From Mycolicibacterium sp. CH28 (GTDB taxonomy: Bacteria > Actinomycetota > Actinomycetes > Mycobacteriales > Mycobacteriaceae): a stretch of DNA of 64,000 bases. A program made the position numbers and the translations under genes. This document shows positions 1 to 7,903 of this stretch, piece after piece. The DNA lies in contig NZ_SRLQ01000004.1 in NCBI RefSeq assembly GCF_004745805.1, positions 558,001 through 622,000 of the forward strand, given 5' to 3'. Under the pieces are notes generated by a model. It worked only from the letters and a program-made list of their open reading frames with translations, ran no database searches and was not told where the DNA came from. Each line of letters starts with the position of its first letter. The first letter of the stretch is position 1.

Positions 1-173
1 TCGACGATCAGTTCGGCCGAGACCGGTTCACCGCCGTCCCACTGCACGCTCGCGCGCCAGGACGCCATCGCGATGGTCAATCGGTGGCCCATCTTGGCCG
101 CGGGGCCGGCGACTCCGGTGAGTATCTGCAGCTCGCCTTCGGCGGCGGTCAGTGTCCAGGGCGTATCGGTCAC
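1..173 (-). CDS. YceI-like domain protein (partial, C-terminus beyond window)
   Basis: About 57 N-terminal residues are visible, beginning MTDTPWTLTAAEGELQI; the rest lies left of the window. The opening, with an early WTLTAAEGEL stretch and the GPAAKMGHRLTIAM segment, resembles mycobacterial proteins annotated as YceI-like (lipocalin-like beta-barrels that bind polyprenyl or lipid ligands). The GTG start overlaps the stop of the upstream P450 gene in a GTGA tetranucleotide, so the two are very likely translationally coupled and cotranscribed. The function is inferred from family resemblance of the N-terminus only. Confidence 0.6.
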   Translation of the reverse strand, partial: MTDTPWTLTAAEGELQILTGVAGPAAKMGHRLTIAMASWRASVQWDGGEPVSAELIV

Positions 174-1450
174 GCCTCGACTGTATCGGCATGGGCGACA
201 GGGCTCTTGCCTGCACTGGCACCGGTGTAGTCGACCTGCCAGTGTTTGATGCCGTTGAGCCAGCCCGACCGCAACCGCTCCGGCTTGGCCAGTGGAGTCA
301 GGTCGGGCATATGGTCGGCGATGGCGTTGAACATCAGATCGATCGTCATCCTGGCCAGGTTGGCGCCGATGCAGTAGTGCGCGCCGGTACCGCCGAAGCC
401 GACATGGGGATTGGGGTCGCGCAGGATGTTGAACCGGAATGGATCTTCGAACACATCCTCGTCGAAGTTGGCCGAGCGGTAGGACATCACCACCCGCTGG
501 CCCTTCGCAATCTTCACGCCGCCCAACTCGGTGTCCTCCAACGCGGTCCGTTGGAACGATGTCACCGGGGTGGCCCACCGGACGATCTCGTCGACCGCGG
601 TCACCGGTCGCTGCGCCTTATACAGTTCCCACTGGTCCGGGAATTCGGTGAAGGCCGTCATGCCATGGGTGATCGAGTTGCGAGTGGTCTCGTTGCCGGC
701 CACCGCCAGCAGGATCACGAAGAAGCCGAACTCATCGTCGGAAAGCTTGTGCCCCTCGACATCGGCCTGCACCAGCTTGGTCACCAGATCGTCGCGGGGG
801 TTGGCGGTCCGGTCGGCGGCCATCTGCATGCCGTACATGATCAGCTCGCCGGCGGCGCCCGTCGGGTCATTGCGGGCGAACTCGGGGTCCGCCTCACCGA
901 CCATCTGATTGGACCAGTCGAAGAGCTTCTTGCGTTCATCCTGCGGCACGCCCATCAGGTCGGCGATGGCCTGCAGTGGCAGCTCGCAGGAGACCTGCTC
1001 GACGAAGTCGCCGGAGCCCTCCGCGGCGGCGGTCTTCGCGATCGCCTGGGCTCGCTCGGCCAGATTTGCGCGCAGTGTCTCGACAGCACGCGGGGTGAAC
1101 GCGCGTGAGACGATCTGGCGCAGATGGGTGTGATGCGGCGCGTCCATGTTCAGCAGGATGAACTGGCCGGTGTCCTTGTGCGACACGCTCGGATTGTCCG
1201 GATAGCGTGGCAGCGCTGTGTTCTCCAGGCTGGAGAAGATATCGCTGCGCCGCGAGATCTCCTTGACGTCCTTGTGTTTGGTGACGACCCAGTACCCGTC
1301 GTCGTCGAAACCGCCGACACCTCTTGGTTGCTCGTTCCACCAGATCGGCGCAACCCGGCGCAGCTCGGCGAGCTCCTCGACAGGCAGCCGCTCGTTGTTC
1401 AGATCGGGATCGGTGAAGTCGAAACCCGGGGGCAGGTTGGGACTAGGCAT
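170..1450 (-). CDS. Cytochrome P450, CYP125-like (steroid C26/27-monooxygenase family)
   Basis: A 426-residue P450. The heme-binding loop FGGTGAHYCIG is near residue 360, with Cys360 as thiolate ligand, and the I-helix oxygen-activation motif AGNETT is present. The N-terminal PSPNLPPGFDFTDP segment and C-terminal LRSGWLNGIKHWQVDYTG segment closely resemble M. tuberculosis CYP125A1, which oxidises the cholesterol or cholestenone side-chain terminus. The start at 1450 is preferred to the ATG at 1477 because GGAGGT lies nine bases upstream of it. The gene is coupled to the YceI-like gene by a GTGA overlap. A KstR-like operator lies about 96 bases upstream. No fadA5 or fadE genes are adjacent, so this is probably a CYP125 paralogue outside the main cholesterol cluster. 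Confidence 0.88.
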   Translation of the reverse strand: MPSPNLPPGFDFTDPDLNNERLPVEELAELRRVAPIWWNEQPRGVGGFDDDGYWVVTKHKDVKEISRRSDIFSSLENTALPRYPDNPSVSHKDTGQFILLNMDAPHHTHLRQIVSRAFTPRAVETLRANLAERAQAIAKTAAAEGSGDFVEQVSCELPLQAIADLMGVPQDERKKLFDWSNQMVGEADPEFARNDPTGAAGELIMYGMQMAADRTANPRDDLVTKLVQADVEGHKLSDDEFGFFVILLAVAGNETTRNSITHGMTAFTEFPDQWELYKAQRPVTAVDEIVRWATPVTSFQRTALEDTELGGVKIAKGQRVVMSYRSANFDEDVFEDPFRFNILRDPNPHVGFGGTGAHYCIGANLARMTIDLMFNAIADHMPDLTPLAKPERLRSGWLNGIKHWQVDYTGASAGKSPVAHADTVEA

Positions 1451-1545
1451 GTACAGCGCACCTCCATACGAACTCATCTAGTGCCCGTGCTCCATGCCTA
1501 CACCACGGGCGGAGGGTTCGGTGGCGGCTTTCGGAAACTCACAAA

Positions 1546-1559
1546 TGAAACGTGTTCTA
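1546..1559. promoter_or_regulatory. KstR-like operator upstream of the P450 gene
   Basis: The 14-mer tgaaacgtgttcta fits the palindromic KstR consensus TnnAACnnGTTnnA (as remembered for mycobacteria) at every fixed position. It lies upstream of the CYP125-like gene, whose M. tuberculosis relative is KstR-controlled. Its right end coincides with the TAG stop codon (1557-1559) of the neighbouring XRE gene. Confidence 0.7.
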
Positions 1560-2336
1560 AACCGGTGTGATCGGTGATCTCAGGGCGCTCGCGGTGTGTT
1601 GGTCGGCGGGCAGGAAGGCCTCGATGCTGAGCTCCGCGGCGGTGAGATCGAGTGCCGTGCCGAACGTGGTCACCATTGAGATGAACCTCAGCAGCACCCC
1701 ATCGAGCCGGTACAGCTCCAGTGGAACAGCGACGCCGCCGAGATCTGCCGGCCCGTCCGATCCGCCCGGATAGGACTCCAGTTCGGCCAGCAGGGCCACC
1801 CGTTGTGCCGACGCGCCGGCGGCCGCCTCGCGGCGCAACCGGCTCAGCAGGTGGTGTCGCCACTGCGCGAGATTGCGAATCCGGGGGGCCAACCCGTTGG
1901 GGTGCAGCGCGATCCGCAGCGCGTTGGGCTTGTCCAGCAGCGCGGCGCCGACCCCGTCCAGCAGTGTGACCGTGCCCGAATTGGCCTGTACCACATCCCA
2001 GTTGCGGTCAACGGCCAGACACGGATAGGGGTCGTAGGCGGAGAGGATGCGGTCGATCCCGGCGCGCACCGCCGTCATGCTCGGATCGCTCAGGGGACGC
2101 TCGGCATGTGCCGGCGCCAGCCCTGCAGCGAGCAGCAGGTGGTTCACATCGCGCGGCGGCACATCCAGCGCGGTGGCCAGGCGCAGCACCATCGCGCGGC
2201 TGGGCGTGGAACGACCGCTCTCGACGAAGCTGACGTGACGCGCCGACACCTCGGCGTGCAGTGCGAGGTCGAGCTGACTGAGCCGGCGGCGCCGCCGCCA
2301 GTCCCGCAGCAGTTCACCGAAAGTCGTGCCGCCCAT
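1557..2336 (-). CDS. XRE-family regulator with MmyB-like ligand-binding domain
   Basis: 259 residues. An N-terminal helix-turn-helix (about residues 5-60, containing LSQLDLALHAEVSARHVSFVESGRS) is followed by a PAS-like MmyB region in which PYPCLAVDRNWDVVQANSG is typical. This family is common in actinobacteria and usually autoregulatory. The start at 2336 places the HTH at the very N-terminus as in relatives; a longer ATG at 2372 would run into a palindrome at 2371-2387 that looks like an operator. It is divergent from a small membrane protein gene. The gene is tail-to-head with the P450, but a KstR-like site separates them, so cotranscription is not certain. Confidence 0.82.
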   Translation of the reverse strand: MGGTTFGELLRDWRRRRRLSQLDLALHAEVSARHVSFVESGRSTPSRAMVLRLATALDVPPRDVNHLLLAAGLAPAHAERPLSDPSMTAVRAGIDRILSAYDPYPCLAVDRNWDVVQANSGTVTLLDGVGAALLDKPNALRIALHPNGLAPRIRNLAQWRHHLLSRLRREAAAGASAQRVALLAELESYPGGSDGPADLGGVAVPLELYRLDGVLLRFISMVTTFGTALDLTAAELSIEAFLPADQHTASALRSPITPV

Positions 2337-2370
2337 ACGGCCAGCATCGCTGACGGACGGGCGCGATGCC

Positions 2371-2387
2371 ATTACCCGCCAGGTAAT
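2371..2387. promoter_or_regulatory. Palindrome, candidate operator of the XRE regulator
   Basis: A perfect inverted repeat ATTACC-cgcca-GGTAAT sits in the divergent gap between the XRE gene and the small membrane protein gene. The position suits autoregulation and control of the divergent gene. This assignment is inference from position and symmetry. Confidence 0.5.
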
Positions 2388-2422
2388 TGCCCGACCTACC
2401 CCGGTCGGGGAGCGTGGACACC

Positions 2423-2716
2423 ATGACAGCGCACAGCAATCAGCAGCCGATCCCGCGGTGGCTTCGGTTCGTGATGAAGTCGGACCGCGCCGGCTCGGCG
2501 TGGTTCGTCGGCGCGGGGTTCTTCCTGGCTCCGCTACTGGCCCTGGTGACGCCGTGGCCCGCGCTCACCGTGCTGATCTGGGTGGGCGTCGGACTGGCCG
2601 GGCTGTGGCTCGGTCTGCTCGGGGTCGCCATGGCCACCGGGCTGGCCATCGTGATGCGCTCGAATACCGAGCTGCCCGAAGACTTCTGGCGATCGATCGT
2701 GAACTATCCGGCCTAG
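2423..2716 (+). CDS. Small two-helix membrane protein, unknown function
   Basis: 97 residues beginning MTAHSNQQPIPRW. Two hydrophobic segments (about residues 25-45 and 48-72, rich in Leu, Val, Gly and Ala) predict a two-pass inner-membrane protein with short soluble ends. No catalytic motif is visible. The start at 2423 is chosen because the upstream in-frame extension lies in the divergent promoter region. Its divergent arrangement with the XRE regulator across a palindrome suggests it may be that regulator's target. Confidence 0.65.
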   Translation: MTAHSNQQPIPRWLRFVMKSDRAGSAWFVGAGFFLAPLLALVTPWPALTVLIWVGVGLAGLWLGLLGVAMATGLAIVMRSNTELPEDFWRSIVNYPA

Positions 2717-2725
2717 CCGATTGGC

Positions 2726-3400
2726 CTAACCGCCCGACTTCGACGTTGTCGGAGTGACCGACGTCGTGACCGTTACGGTGGTGGTGCTCACCGTCGTCGT
2801 CGCGCTCGCCGAGGTGCTGCTCGACTCCGAGAAGGTCGGCTGCTTGAACTCGATCCACGAGTCGCGATAGATGACATTGTCACCCTCCGACACCAGGAAC
2901 TGGGTGGGCGAGACGGCGTAGGTGACATTGTCGTTCGTGGCGATCAGGGTGCCGTCGGAGCTGCGGGTGATTGCGAGGTGTAGGGACGCGCCGTCGCTGA
3001 GTCGCACGCCGCGGTACTCCAGGCCGCCGTCGCGGTTCACGCAGATCGCCATCAGCGACCGGGCGGTGCGTCCGTAGGCCATCAGCGTCTGGTTCTCGTC
3101 ACAGCGGGCCCCGGTGTTCAGATAGCCCCGCGAGTCGGCCTGATAGAACGCGGCGGCCCCGGAGGTGCCCGTCGTCGAGGTGGAAGCGGAGGTCGACGGG
3201 GATGCGGCCGTCGTGGAGGTGGATACGGACGTTGGGGCGGCCTGCGCGACGGGCAGTGCGTCGGAGGCTCCGGAGGTCACGGTGACACCGATGACCAGCC
3301 CGACGGCCGCCAACACTCCGCCTGCTCCCAGCCACGCCAGCAACCGCGCCGAGCGTGGGGTAGAGGCTTCGGCGTGCTGAAGTGCATCGTGAGCGGACAT
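2726..3400 (-). CDS. Membrane-anchored Ser/Thr-rich extracytoplasmic protein
   Basis: 224 residues. A short cytoplasmic N-terminus is followed by one transmembrane helix (about residues 20-42, WLGAGGVLAAVGLVIGVTV), a Ser/Thr/Ala-rich linker, a globular domain of about 110 residues and a second Ser/Thr/Val-rich tail ending in SKSGG. The domain contains two Cys (ARCDENQ and MAICVNRD) that could form a disulfide outside the cell. I do not recognise the family. The start at 3400 is supported by GAGGA just upstream. Such Thr-rich linkers are common in cell-wall-spanning mycobacterial proteins. Confidence 0.65.
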   Translation of the reverse strand: MSAHDALQHAEASTPRSARLLAWLGAGGVLAAVGLVIGVTVTSGASDALPVAQAAPTSVSTSTTAASPSTSASTSTTGTSGAAAFYQADSRGYLNTGARCDENQTLMAYGRTARSLMAICVNRDGGLEYRGVRLSDGASLHLAITRSSDGTLIATNDNVTYAVSPTQFLVSEGDNVIYRDSWIEFKQPTFSESSSTSASATTTVSTTTVTVTTSVTPTTSKSGG

Positions 3401-3653
3401 CGGATTCCTCGGTCTGCAGGGGCTTGGCACATCTCAGCCAACCACTTCGGGTGAGGATTTCGGCGCTTGTGCAGCGGCGTTTCCCCGACCAATTGCCGAT
3501 CCCGCGGTGGCTACCCTCGGACGGGTGGGCGTGCAGCGGTTGATCTTCACCGGACATATCGCGGGTTCGGCACGGCCGCCGGTGGGTTTCGGGTTCTCCT
3601 CGGCACCGCCGACTCCACAGATCGTGTCCGTGACGACGATCGACATGCCGGTC

Positions 3654-4469
3654 TCAGTTCTCGGATGACACCGGTGTCGAGTCGTGGGTCAGCACTGCCC
3701 ACAGCAGGCGGGCCGCGTGCCGGGCTGTGTCGTCGGGAACAATCGGGGTGCCGACGGCCGGCTGCTCGGCGGGCGAACCGCTGACCTGTTCCACCAACGC
3801 CACCGCTAGCGACCGCAGCTTCACATTGGATTCGTGGCTGGCCCGGCGCAGCGTCGCCCAAGCGGTGTCCGCGTCGCATCCGAGTCGGCCCATAATGACG
3901 CCCTTGGCCTGCTCGATGGCTCCGCGCGACTGCAATACCGCCACCATGTCGGAGATTGCGGTGCCGTCTTCGGCGCCCGCTGACAACATCGCCGCGAAGA
4001 CGAGCTGTTCGTAGCCGATCAGCGTCGTCACCGTTGAAGCTGTGGCGGGCCGGTCCAAAGCGGCAGATAGCACCACCGTGCCATCGGCCTTCCATACCCC
4101 GGGTACCGCGACTGCGCCCTGGATGTCGCGCCACGCCTGGCGGTGTTCAGGGCCCCGCGACTCCATAGCCGCCAGGGTTAACTTCGGCCAGCGATCGTCG
4201 GACCACAGATCCAGGGTCAGCACCGGGACCTGATGGGCGAAGGCGTCGATCACCGGACCACCGAGCCCGGCCAGCTGGGCGCCCACGATCTCGCCGCCGA
4301 GCCCGCGGGCGGCCAGCACCGTCATCTCGTCCTCGTCGAGGCGCCGGTCGTGCACGGTGACCGCCAGACCGAGAGCATCGGGCAAATCGTGGTGGATCCG
4401 TTCGAGGATCCGTTCGAACAATTGACTCTGTTGGGCTTGGTCGCGTGGATGGAACTCCGGGACGGGCAT
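3654..4469 (-). CDS. GAF-like/ANTAR-domain regulator
   Basis: 271 residues. The C-terminal region (about 165-225, AVLQSRGAIEQAKGVIMGRL then TAWATLRRASHESNVKLRSLAVALVE) is a clear ANTAR RNA-binding antitermination domain. The preceding 150 residues fit a GAF-like sensor fold. ANTAR proteins bind paired stem-loops in mRNA leaders to prevent termination. The start at 4469 lies eight bases after the STAS gene stop, so it forms an operon with the STAS protein and the decayed kinase gene. This arrangement suggests a stress-signalling module. The signal is unknown. Confidence 0.82.
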   Translation of the reverse strand: MPVPEFHPRDQAQQSQLFERILERIHHDLPDALGLAVTVHDRRLDEDEMTVLAARGLGGEIVGAQLAGLGGPVIDAFAHQVPVLTLDLWSDDRWPKLTLAAMESRGPEHRQAWRDIQGAVAVPGVWKADGTVVLSAALDRPATASTVTTLIGYEQLVFAAMLSAGAEDGTAISDMVAVLQSRGAIEQAKGVIMGRLGCDADTAWATLRRASHESNVKLRSLAVALVEQVSGSPAEQPAVGTPIVPDDTARHAARLLWAVLTHDSTPVSSEN

Positions 4470-4477
4470 GGTGCGCC

Positions 4478-4789
4478 TCACTCCTTGGCGATGACGGTGG
4501 CCACTCGGTCCAGACCGGAGATCCCGAGCAGGGTCCTGATGGGTCCGGCGGAAGCCACGATCATGGTGAGCTTGGTCGCGGCCGCCACGGCGAATAGCGC
4601 ACGGACCGCGGCACTGTCGCAGTACGTGACCGCAGCCAGGTCGACAGTCAGAGAGGGGGCATCTCCGACCGCGGTGGCCATCACGTCCTGAAACTCGGCC
4701 ACGTTGGCCAGGTCGATGTCGCCGACGGCGACCACGCATGGTGAGTCCCCGTCGGGAGCCGCCGTGAACCGGAATTGGGCCTCTGTCAT
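4478..4789 (-). CDS. STAS-domain anti-sigma factor antagonist
   Basis: 103 residues forming a single STAS domain. The segment LTVDLAAVTYCDSAAVRALF matches the conserved loop that carries the phosphorylatable Ser in SpoIIAA/RsbV-type proteins (CDSAAV). Such proteins bind and neutralise an anti-sigma kinase when dephosphorylated. The ATG overlaps the stop of the upstream kinase remnant in ATGA, and the stop lies eight bases before the ANTAR gene, so the three form one transcription unit. Because the adjacent kinase looks broken, its partner may be encoded elsewhere. Confidence 0.82.
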   Translation of the reverse strand: MTEAQFRFTAAPDGDSPCVVAVGDIDLANVAEFQDVMATAVGDAPSLTVDLAAVTYCDSAAVRALFAVAAATKLTMIVASAGPIRTLLGISGLDRVATVIAKE

Positions 4790-5079
4790 GAGCGCAACTC
4801 CTTGTGTATCTCGACGGTGGTTCCGTATTCAGCGGTGGTCGGGTCGGTCGGATTGAGCGGTGTCTCGATGACGCGCAGTCCGTGTCCGCGACCCCCTGGC
4901 GATTCGGGGGCCGATCTCCGCCAATCGGTCAGCCGCAGACGAGTACTGCCGACCGAGGTCAGCACAACTTTATGTTTATGTCGGACTCCGGCCGCCGCGT
5001 TACCGCGCGCTTCATCCACCAGCGATCTCCCGTCGTCCTTTTCTCGCCCCCCGACGACGCAATCGCGGCAGCCTATCAA
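4786..5079 (-). pseudogene. Decayed RsbW-like anti-sigma factor kinase (HATPase remnant)
   Basis: The open frame encodes about 97 residues from a TTG. Its C-terminal part contains PESPGGRGHGLRVIE, the ATP-lid/G2 box of serine kinases of the SpoIIAB/RsbW class, and ends TTVEIHKELRS. The family is normally about 140 residues. Here the N-terminal helices are missing, the N-box is poor (LVDEARGNAAA) and the DxGxG G1 box is replaced by LRLTDWRRSA. It overlaps the STAS gene by ATGA. I read it as a truncated, deletion-damaged remnant; a sequencing error cannot be excluded. Confidence 0.6.
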
Positions 5080-5315
5080 GCCCGTTGGGAGTTCCAGCAG
5101 TCTGCAGAGGCAAATTCTGGGGCCCGCCTGGTCTGGGACCGCGCCTGGTCAGGGACGCGTCGTCAGGGGCGCGTCTTCTCGGGCAGCGTCGCATCGCTGT
5201 TCACTTTGCGCGCCTTTGCGGTTTCTCCCGAAGTGCTGCAGTCGCAGCCGTTAGGCTCTGCACAGCGGCCGGCGGGGGCACTGGGCCCATGCGACCGAGA
5301 CTGTAAGGGTGGAAG

Positions 5316-5759
5316 ATGCTCCGCGAATTCGTCATCGCAGCAGCCGTCGCCGGCACCGCATTGGGGGTGGCGCCGGCTGCCGTGGCCGACGAGCCGCACG
5401 GTCCATTTCCCGGTGATCCGCCCGGGATGAGCTACGACGCCTATCTGAGCGCGCCGTGTTACCGCTGGGACCGGTTCGTTTTCGGGCGTGGCCCGGGCGG
5501 TGAACCGCTGGCGTGCCACTGGATTCCGGGGCAGTCACCCATCGGCATGGACCGGCCGCCCGAGGGCGTCGGTTTCTGGGTGCTCTCGCCCAAGATCTAC
5601 GGCGTCCAACAGGTCGGCGCGGCGTGCCCGGGCTCGCAGGCCGCCGCGCAGTCTCCCGACGGCCTGCCCATGCTGTGCCTGGGCGCGCAGGGCTGGCAGC
5701 CGGGATACCTGACGTCGGGCGACTGGGGTAACGGCAGTTCGTTCGTCCCGGCCGGCTAG
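5316..5759 (+). CDS. Exported Cys-containing protein, unknown function
   Basis: 147 residues with a Sec signal peptide (MLREFVIAAAVAGTALGVAPAAVA, likely cleavage before DEPHG). The mature part is about 120 residues, rich in Gly/Pro/Trp, with four Cys (APCYRW, LACHW, AACPGS, MLCLGA) that could form two disulfides. This pattern is typical of small secreted mycobacterial proteins of unknown role. No catalytic motif is seen. It stands alone between the divergent kinase remnant and the convergent flavin oxidoreductase gene. Confidence 0.72.
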   Translation: MLREFVIAAAVAGTALGVAPAAVADEPHGPFPGDPPGMSYDAYLSAPCYRWDRFVFGRGPGGEPLACHWIPGQSPIGMDRPPEGVGFWVLSPKIYGVQQVGAACPGSQAAAQSPDGLPMLCLGAQGWQPGYLTSGDWGNGSSFVPAG

Positions 5760-5793
5760 CTTCGCGCAGCGCCGGCCGGGGACGACGGAGTCC

Positions 5794-6927
5794 CTAGACG
5801 GCCGCTGCCGCCTCGTTGGCCTCCTCGAGCCGACCGCTGGCCTCCAGGTACTCCTGCACCCAACGTTCGATCACTGCCGAGGTCTTCTCCACCTTGGTGA
5901 ACTGGCCGACCACCTGACCGACGGGGTTGAACGCCACGTCCACGGTCTCGTTCGGGAACTTGCTAGTGGCGGCCACCGCCATGCCGGAAACCATGTACTG
6001 CAACGGCATTCCGAGCGGCTCGGGGTTGCCTGCCGTCTGCCAGGCGTCGGTCCAGTCGTTCTTCAACATCCGGCAGGGCTTGCCGGTGAAGGAACGGCTG
6101 CGCACGGTGTCGCGGCTGGTCGCCTTGACGTAGGCGGCTTGCTGAACCGGGGTGTTCTCGGCCTCCTCGACCATCAGCCACTGCGAACCCGACCACGCGC
6201 CTTGGCAGCCCAGCGCGAGCGCGGCCGCGATCTGGTAGCCGCTGCCGATACCGCCGGCGGCCAGCACCGGCCGCGGCGCGACCTCCTTGACGACCTGCGG
6301 CCACAGCACGATCGAACCGACCTCGCCGCAGTGACCGCCGCCCTCGCCGCCCTGGGCGATGATGATGTCGACATCGGCGGCGGCGTGTTTACGTGCCTGG
6401 GCGGGGGAGCCGCACAGCGCGGCGACCTTGCGGCCGGCGTCGTGGATGTGCTTGATCATGTCGGCCGGCGGGGTGCCGAGCGCGTTGGCGATCAACGTGA
6501 CTTTGGGGTGCTGGAGGGCCACCTCGACCTGCGGAGTCGCGGTCGCCTCGGTCCAGCCGAGCAGCTGCAGTGCATTGGAGTCGGCGTCCTCGACCGGCAC
6601 GCCGTGGTCGGCCAGCAACTTCTTGGCGAAGTCGAGGTGCTGCTGGGGCACCATCGACTGCAGCATCTTGGTGAGTTCGTCGGTGGACATGTCTGCGTCC
6701 ATGCCCTCGTACTTGTTGGGGATCACGATGTCGACACCGTAGGGATGGTCGCCGATGTGTTCGTCGATCCACTTCAGCTCGATCTCGAGCTGTTCGGGTG
6801 TGAACCCGACCGCGCCGAGGACGCCGAAGCCGCCGGCCTTGCTGACGGCCACGACGACGTCGCGACAGTGGGTGAACGCGAAGATGGGAAACTCGATACC
6901 GAGCTCGTCGCAGAGGGCAGTGTGCAT
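5794..6927 (-). CDS. Nitronate monooxygenase-type FMN oxidoreductase
   Basis: 377 residues of the nitronate monooxygenase/2-nitropropane dioxygenase TIM-barrel family. The segments AGGFGVLGAV near the N-terminus, IIAQGGEGGGHCGE and PVLAAGGIGSGYQIAAALALG form the FMN phosphate-binding loops. The protein resembles the M. tuberculosis Rv1533 class. The start at 6927 has AAGGAG eight bases upstream. A KstR-like operator lies 50 bases upstream, pointing to a steroid or lipid catabolic role, although family members act on diverse substrates (nitronates, enoyl-CoAs). The exact substrate is unknown. Confidence 0.82.
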   Translation of the reverse strand: MHTALCDELGIEFPIFAFTHCRDVVVAVSKAGGFGVLGAVGFTPEQLEIELKWIDEHIGDHPYGVDIVIPNKYEGMDADMSTDELTKMLQSMVPQQHLDFAKKLLADHGVPVEDADSNALQLLGWTEATATPQVEVALQHPKVTLIANALGTPPADMIKHIHDAGRKVAALCGSPAQARKHAAADVDIIIAQGGEGGGHCGEVGSIVLWPQVVKEVAPRPVLAAGGIGSGYQIAAALALGCQGAWSGSQWLMVEEAENTPVQQAAYVKATSRDTVRSRSFTGKPCRMLKNDWTDAWQTAGNPEPLGMPLQYMVSGMAVAATSKFPNETVDVAFNPVGQVVGQFTKVEKTSAVIERWVQEYLEASGRLEEANEAAAAV

Positions 6928-6939
6928 GGAACCGGCTCC

Positions 6940-6975
6940 TTAAGCAGGGCATGTCAGTTAAGCAGGCATGGTCAG
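6940..6975. repeat. 18-bp imperfect tandem repeat in the oxidoreductase leader
   Basis: Two adjacent copies, ttaagcagggcatgtcag (6940-6957) and ttaagcaggcatggtcag (6958-6975), differ only by a shifted G. They lie between the oxidoreductase start codon and the KstR-like site. The repeat may reflect duplication of leader sequence or a second protein-binding site. Confidence 0.7.
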
Positions 6976-6977
6976 AC

Positions 6978-6991
6978 TGGAACGTGTTCTA
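6978..6991. promoter_or_regulatory. KstR-like operator upstream of the nitronate monooxygenase gene
   Basis: The 14-mer tggaacgtgttcta fits TnnAACnnGTTnnA fully. It lies 50 bases upstream of the start codon at 6927, a typical repressor position. Confidence 0.72.
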
Positions 6992-7177
6992 GTTTAGTAC
7001 GTCGGGGGCGCATCAGTTCCAGGTATCCAGCATCGGCGGGCCGACGAATGGTCATCGGGCCGCTCACCCCGGCCGGAGCGCCAGCTGCCCATGGTCGCGT
7101 CCTAGGCTGCAGTGCCGACAGGAGTACCGTCGATTGTGTGCTCAATGTGGAGCATGGATCAACGATTGGGGTTCTTC

Positions 7178-7480
7178 ATGGTCCGAACCCGACGCATCGC
7201 AATGACCGCGGTGGCTGCGGCAACACTGGCGCTGGTACCTGCGGCCGTTGACGTTTTCACCGCGCCGCCGGCGGCGATCAGCGCCGCGCCGGCCTGCGTC
7301 AACGGGGTGGTCCCACTAAACCCGTACGTGGTGAACTGCAATCTGCCCCCGCGCGGTCGACAGGTGATAGGTGCCGCCCCGGATGCGGGGGCGATCATCG
7401 GCTGCCGCCACGTGTCGACATGCATCTCGTACTACGTGAACTACCCTGGCACTCTGCTGGTCCCGGGCTACCGGCCCTAG
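7178..7480 (+). CDS. Small exported protein, unknown function
   Basis: 100 residues from MVRTRRIAMTAVAAATLALVP, a Sec signal peptide with Arg-rich n-region and Ala-rich h-region; cleavage is likely near AAISAAPA. The mature peptide of about 65 residues has four Cys (PACVNG, VVNCNL, IIGCRH, STCISY), suggesting two disulfides. Earlier in-frame starts at 7112 and 7151 would place extra polar residues before the signal peptide and lack a good ribosome-binding site. It converges with, and overlaps by four bases, the next gene. Confidence 0.65.
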   Translation: MVRTRRIAMTAVAAATLALVPAAVDVFTAPPAAISAAPACVNGVVPLNPYVVNCNLPPRGRQVIGAAPDAGAIIGCRHVSTCISYYVNYPGTLLVPGYRP

Positions 7481-7821
7481 GGCGCCGAGCCGACTCCGCG
7501 GCGTCCGCCGACTACCAGTCCGCCCGCTATTGCGAGCACGCCGATGACGGTCAGCGGAATCGACCAGGCGCGCCGCTGCGAGACCGACGACTGGCACTGC
7601 GCCACATAATCGGTATGCGGGACAATCTCATTGAGGATCGGCACGTTGGCGACGGTCTTGCTGTTGGCTTCGCGAGCACCGGACAGGTCGGCCGACACGG
7701 CGTTACCGCAACCGATGCTGCCACCGTTGCCGTCGGCGGTGGACACCGGCACCAACAGCGCGATCACCCCGGCAGCCAGCAGGACCGCACCCACCATCAA
7801 GACCAAGCGCCGCACCGTCAC
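7477..7821 (-). CDS. Two-pass membrane protein with extracytoplasmic loop
   Basis: 114 residues: an N-terminal helix (VRRLVLMVGAVLLAAGVIALLV), a loop of about 60 residues with two Cys (SIGCGNAV, AQCQSS), and a second helix (IPLTVIGVLAIAGGLVVGG). The GTG at 7821 is chosen because a strong AAGGAG lies seven bases upstream; the ATG at 7839 would sit before that site. Similar mycobacterial proteins carry a disulfide in the loop. The function is unknown. Confidence 0.68.
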   Translation of the reverse strand: MTVRRLVLMVGAVLLAAGVIALLVPVSTADGNGGSIGCGNAVSADLSGAREANSKTVANVPILNEIVPHTDYVAQCQSSVSQRRAWSIPLTVIGVLAIAGGLVVGGRRGVGSAP

Positions 7822-7903
7822 GTCCGTTCTCCTTCGCATCCGCCGAATCGGTGCGCTGTCTACCCGAACGCCGGCGCGGCCAAACGTGACCGCGGCGGGC
7901 CGG

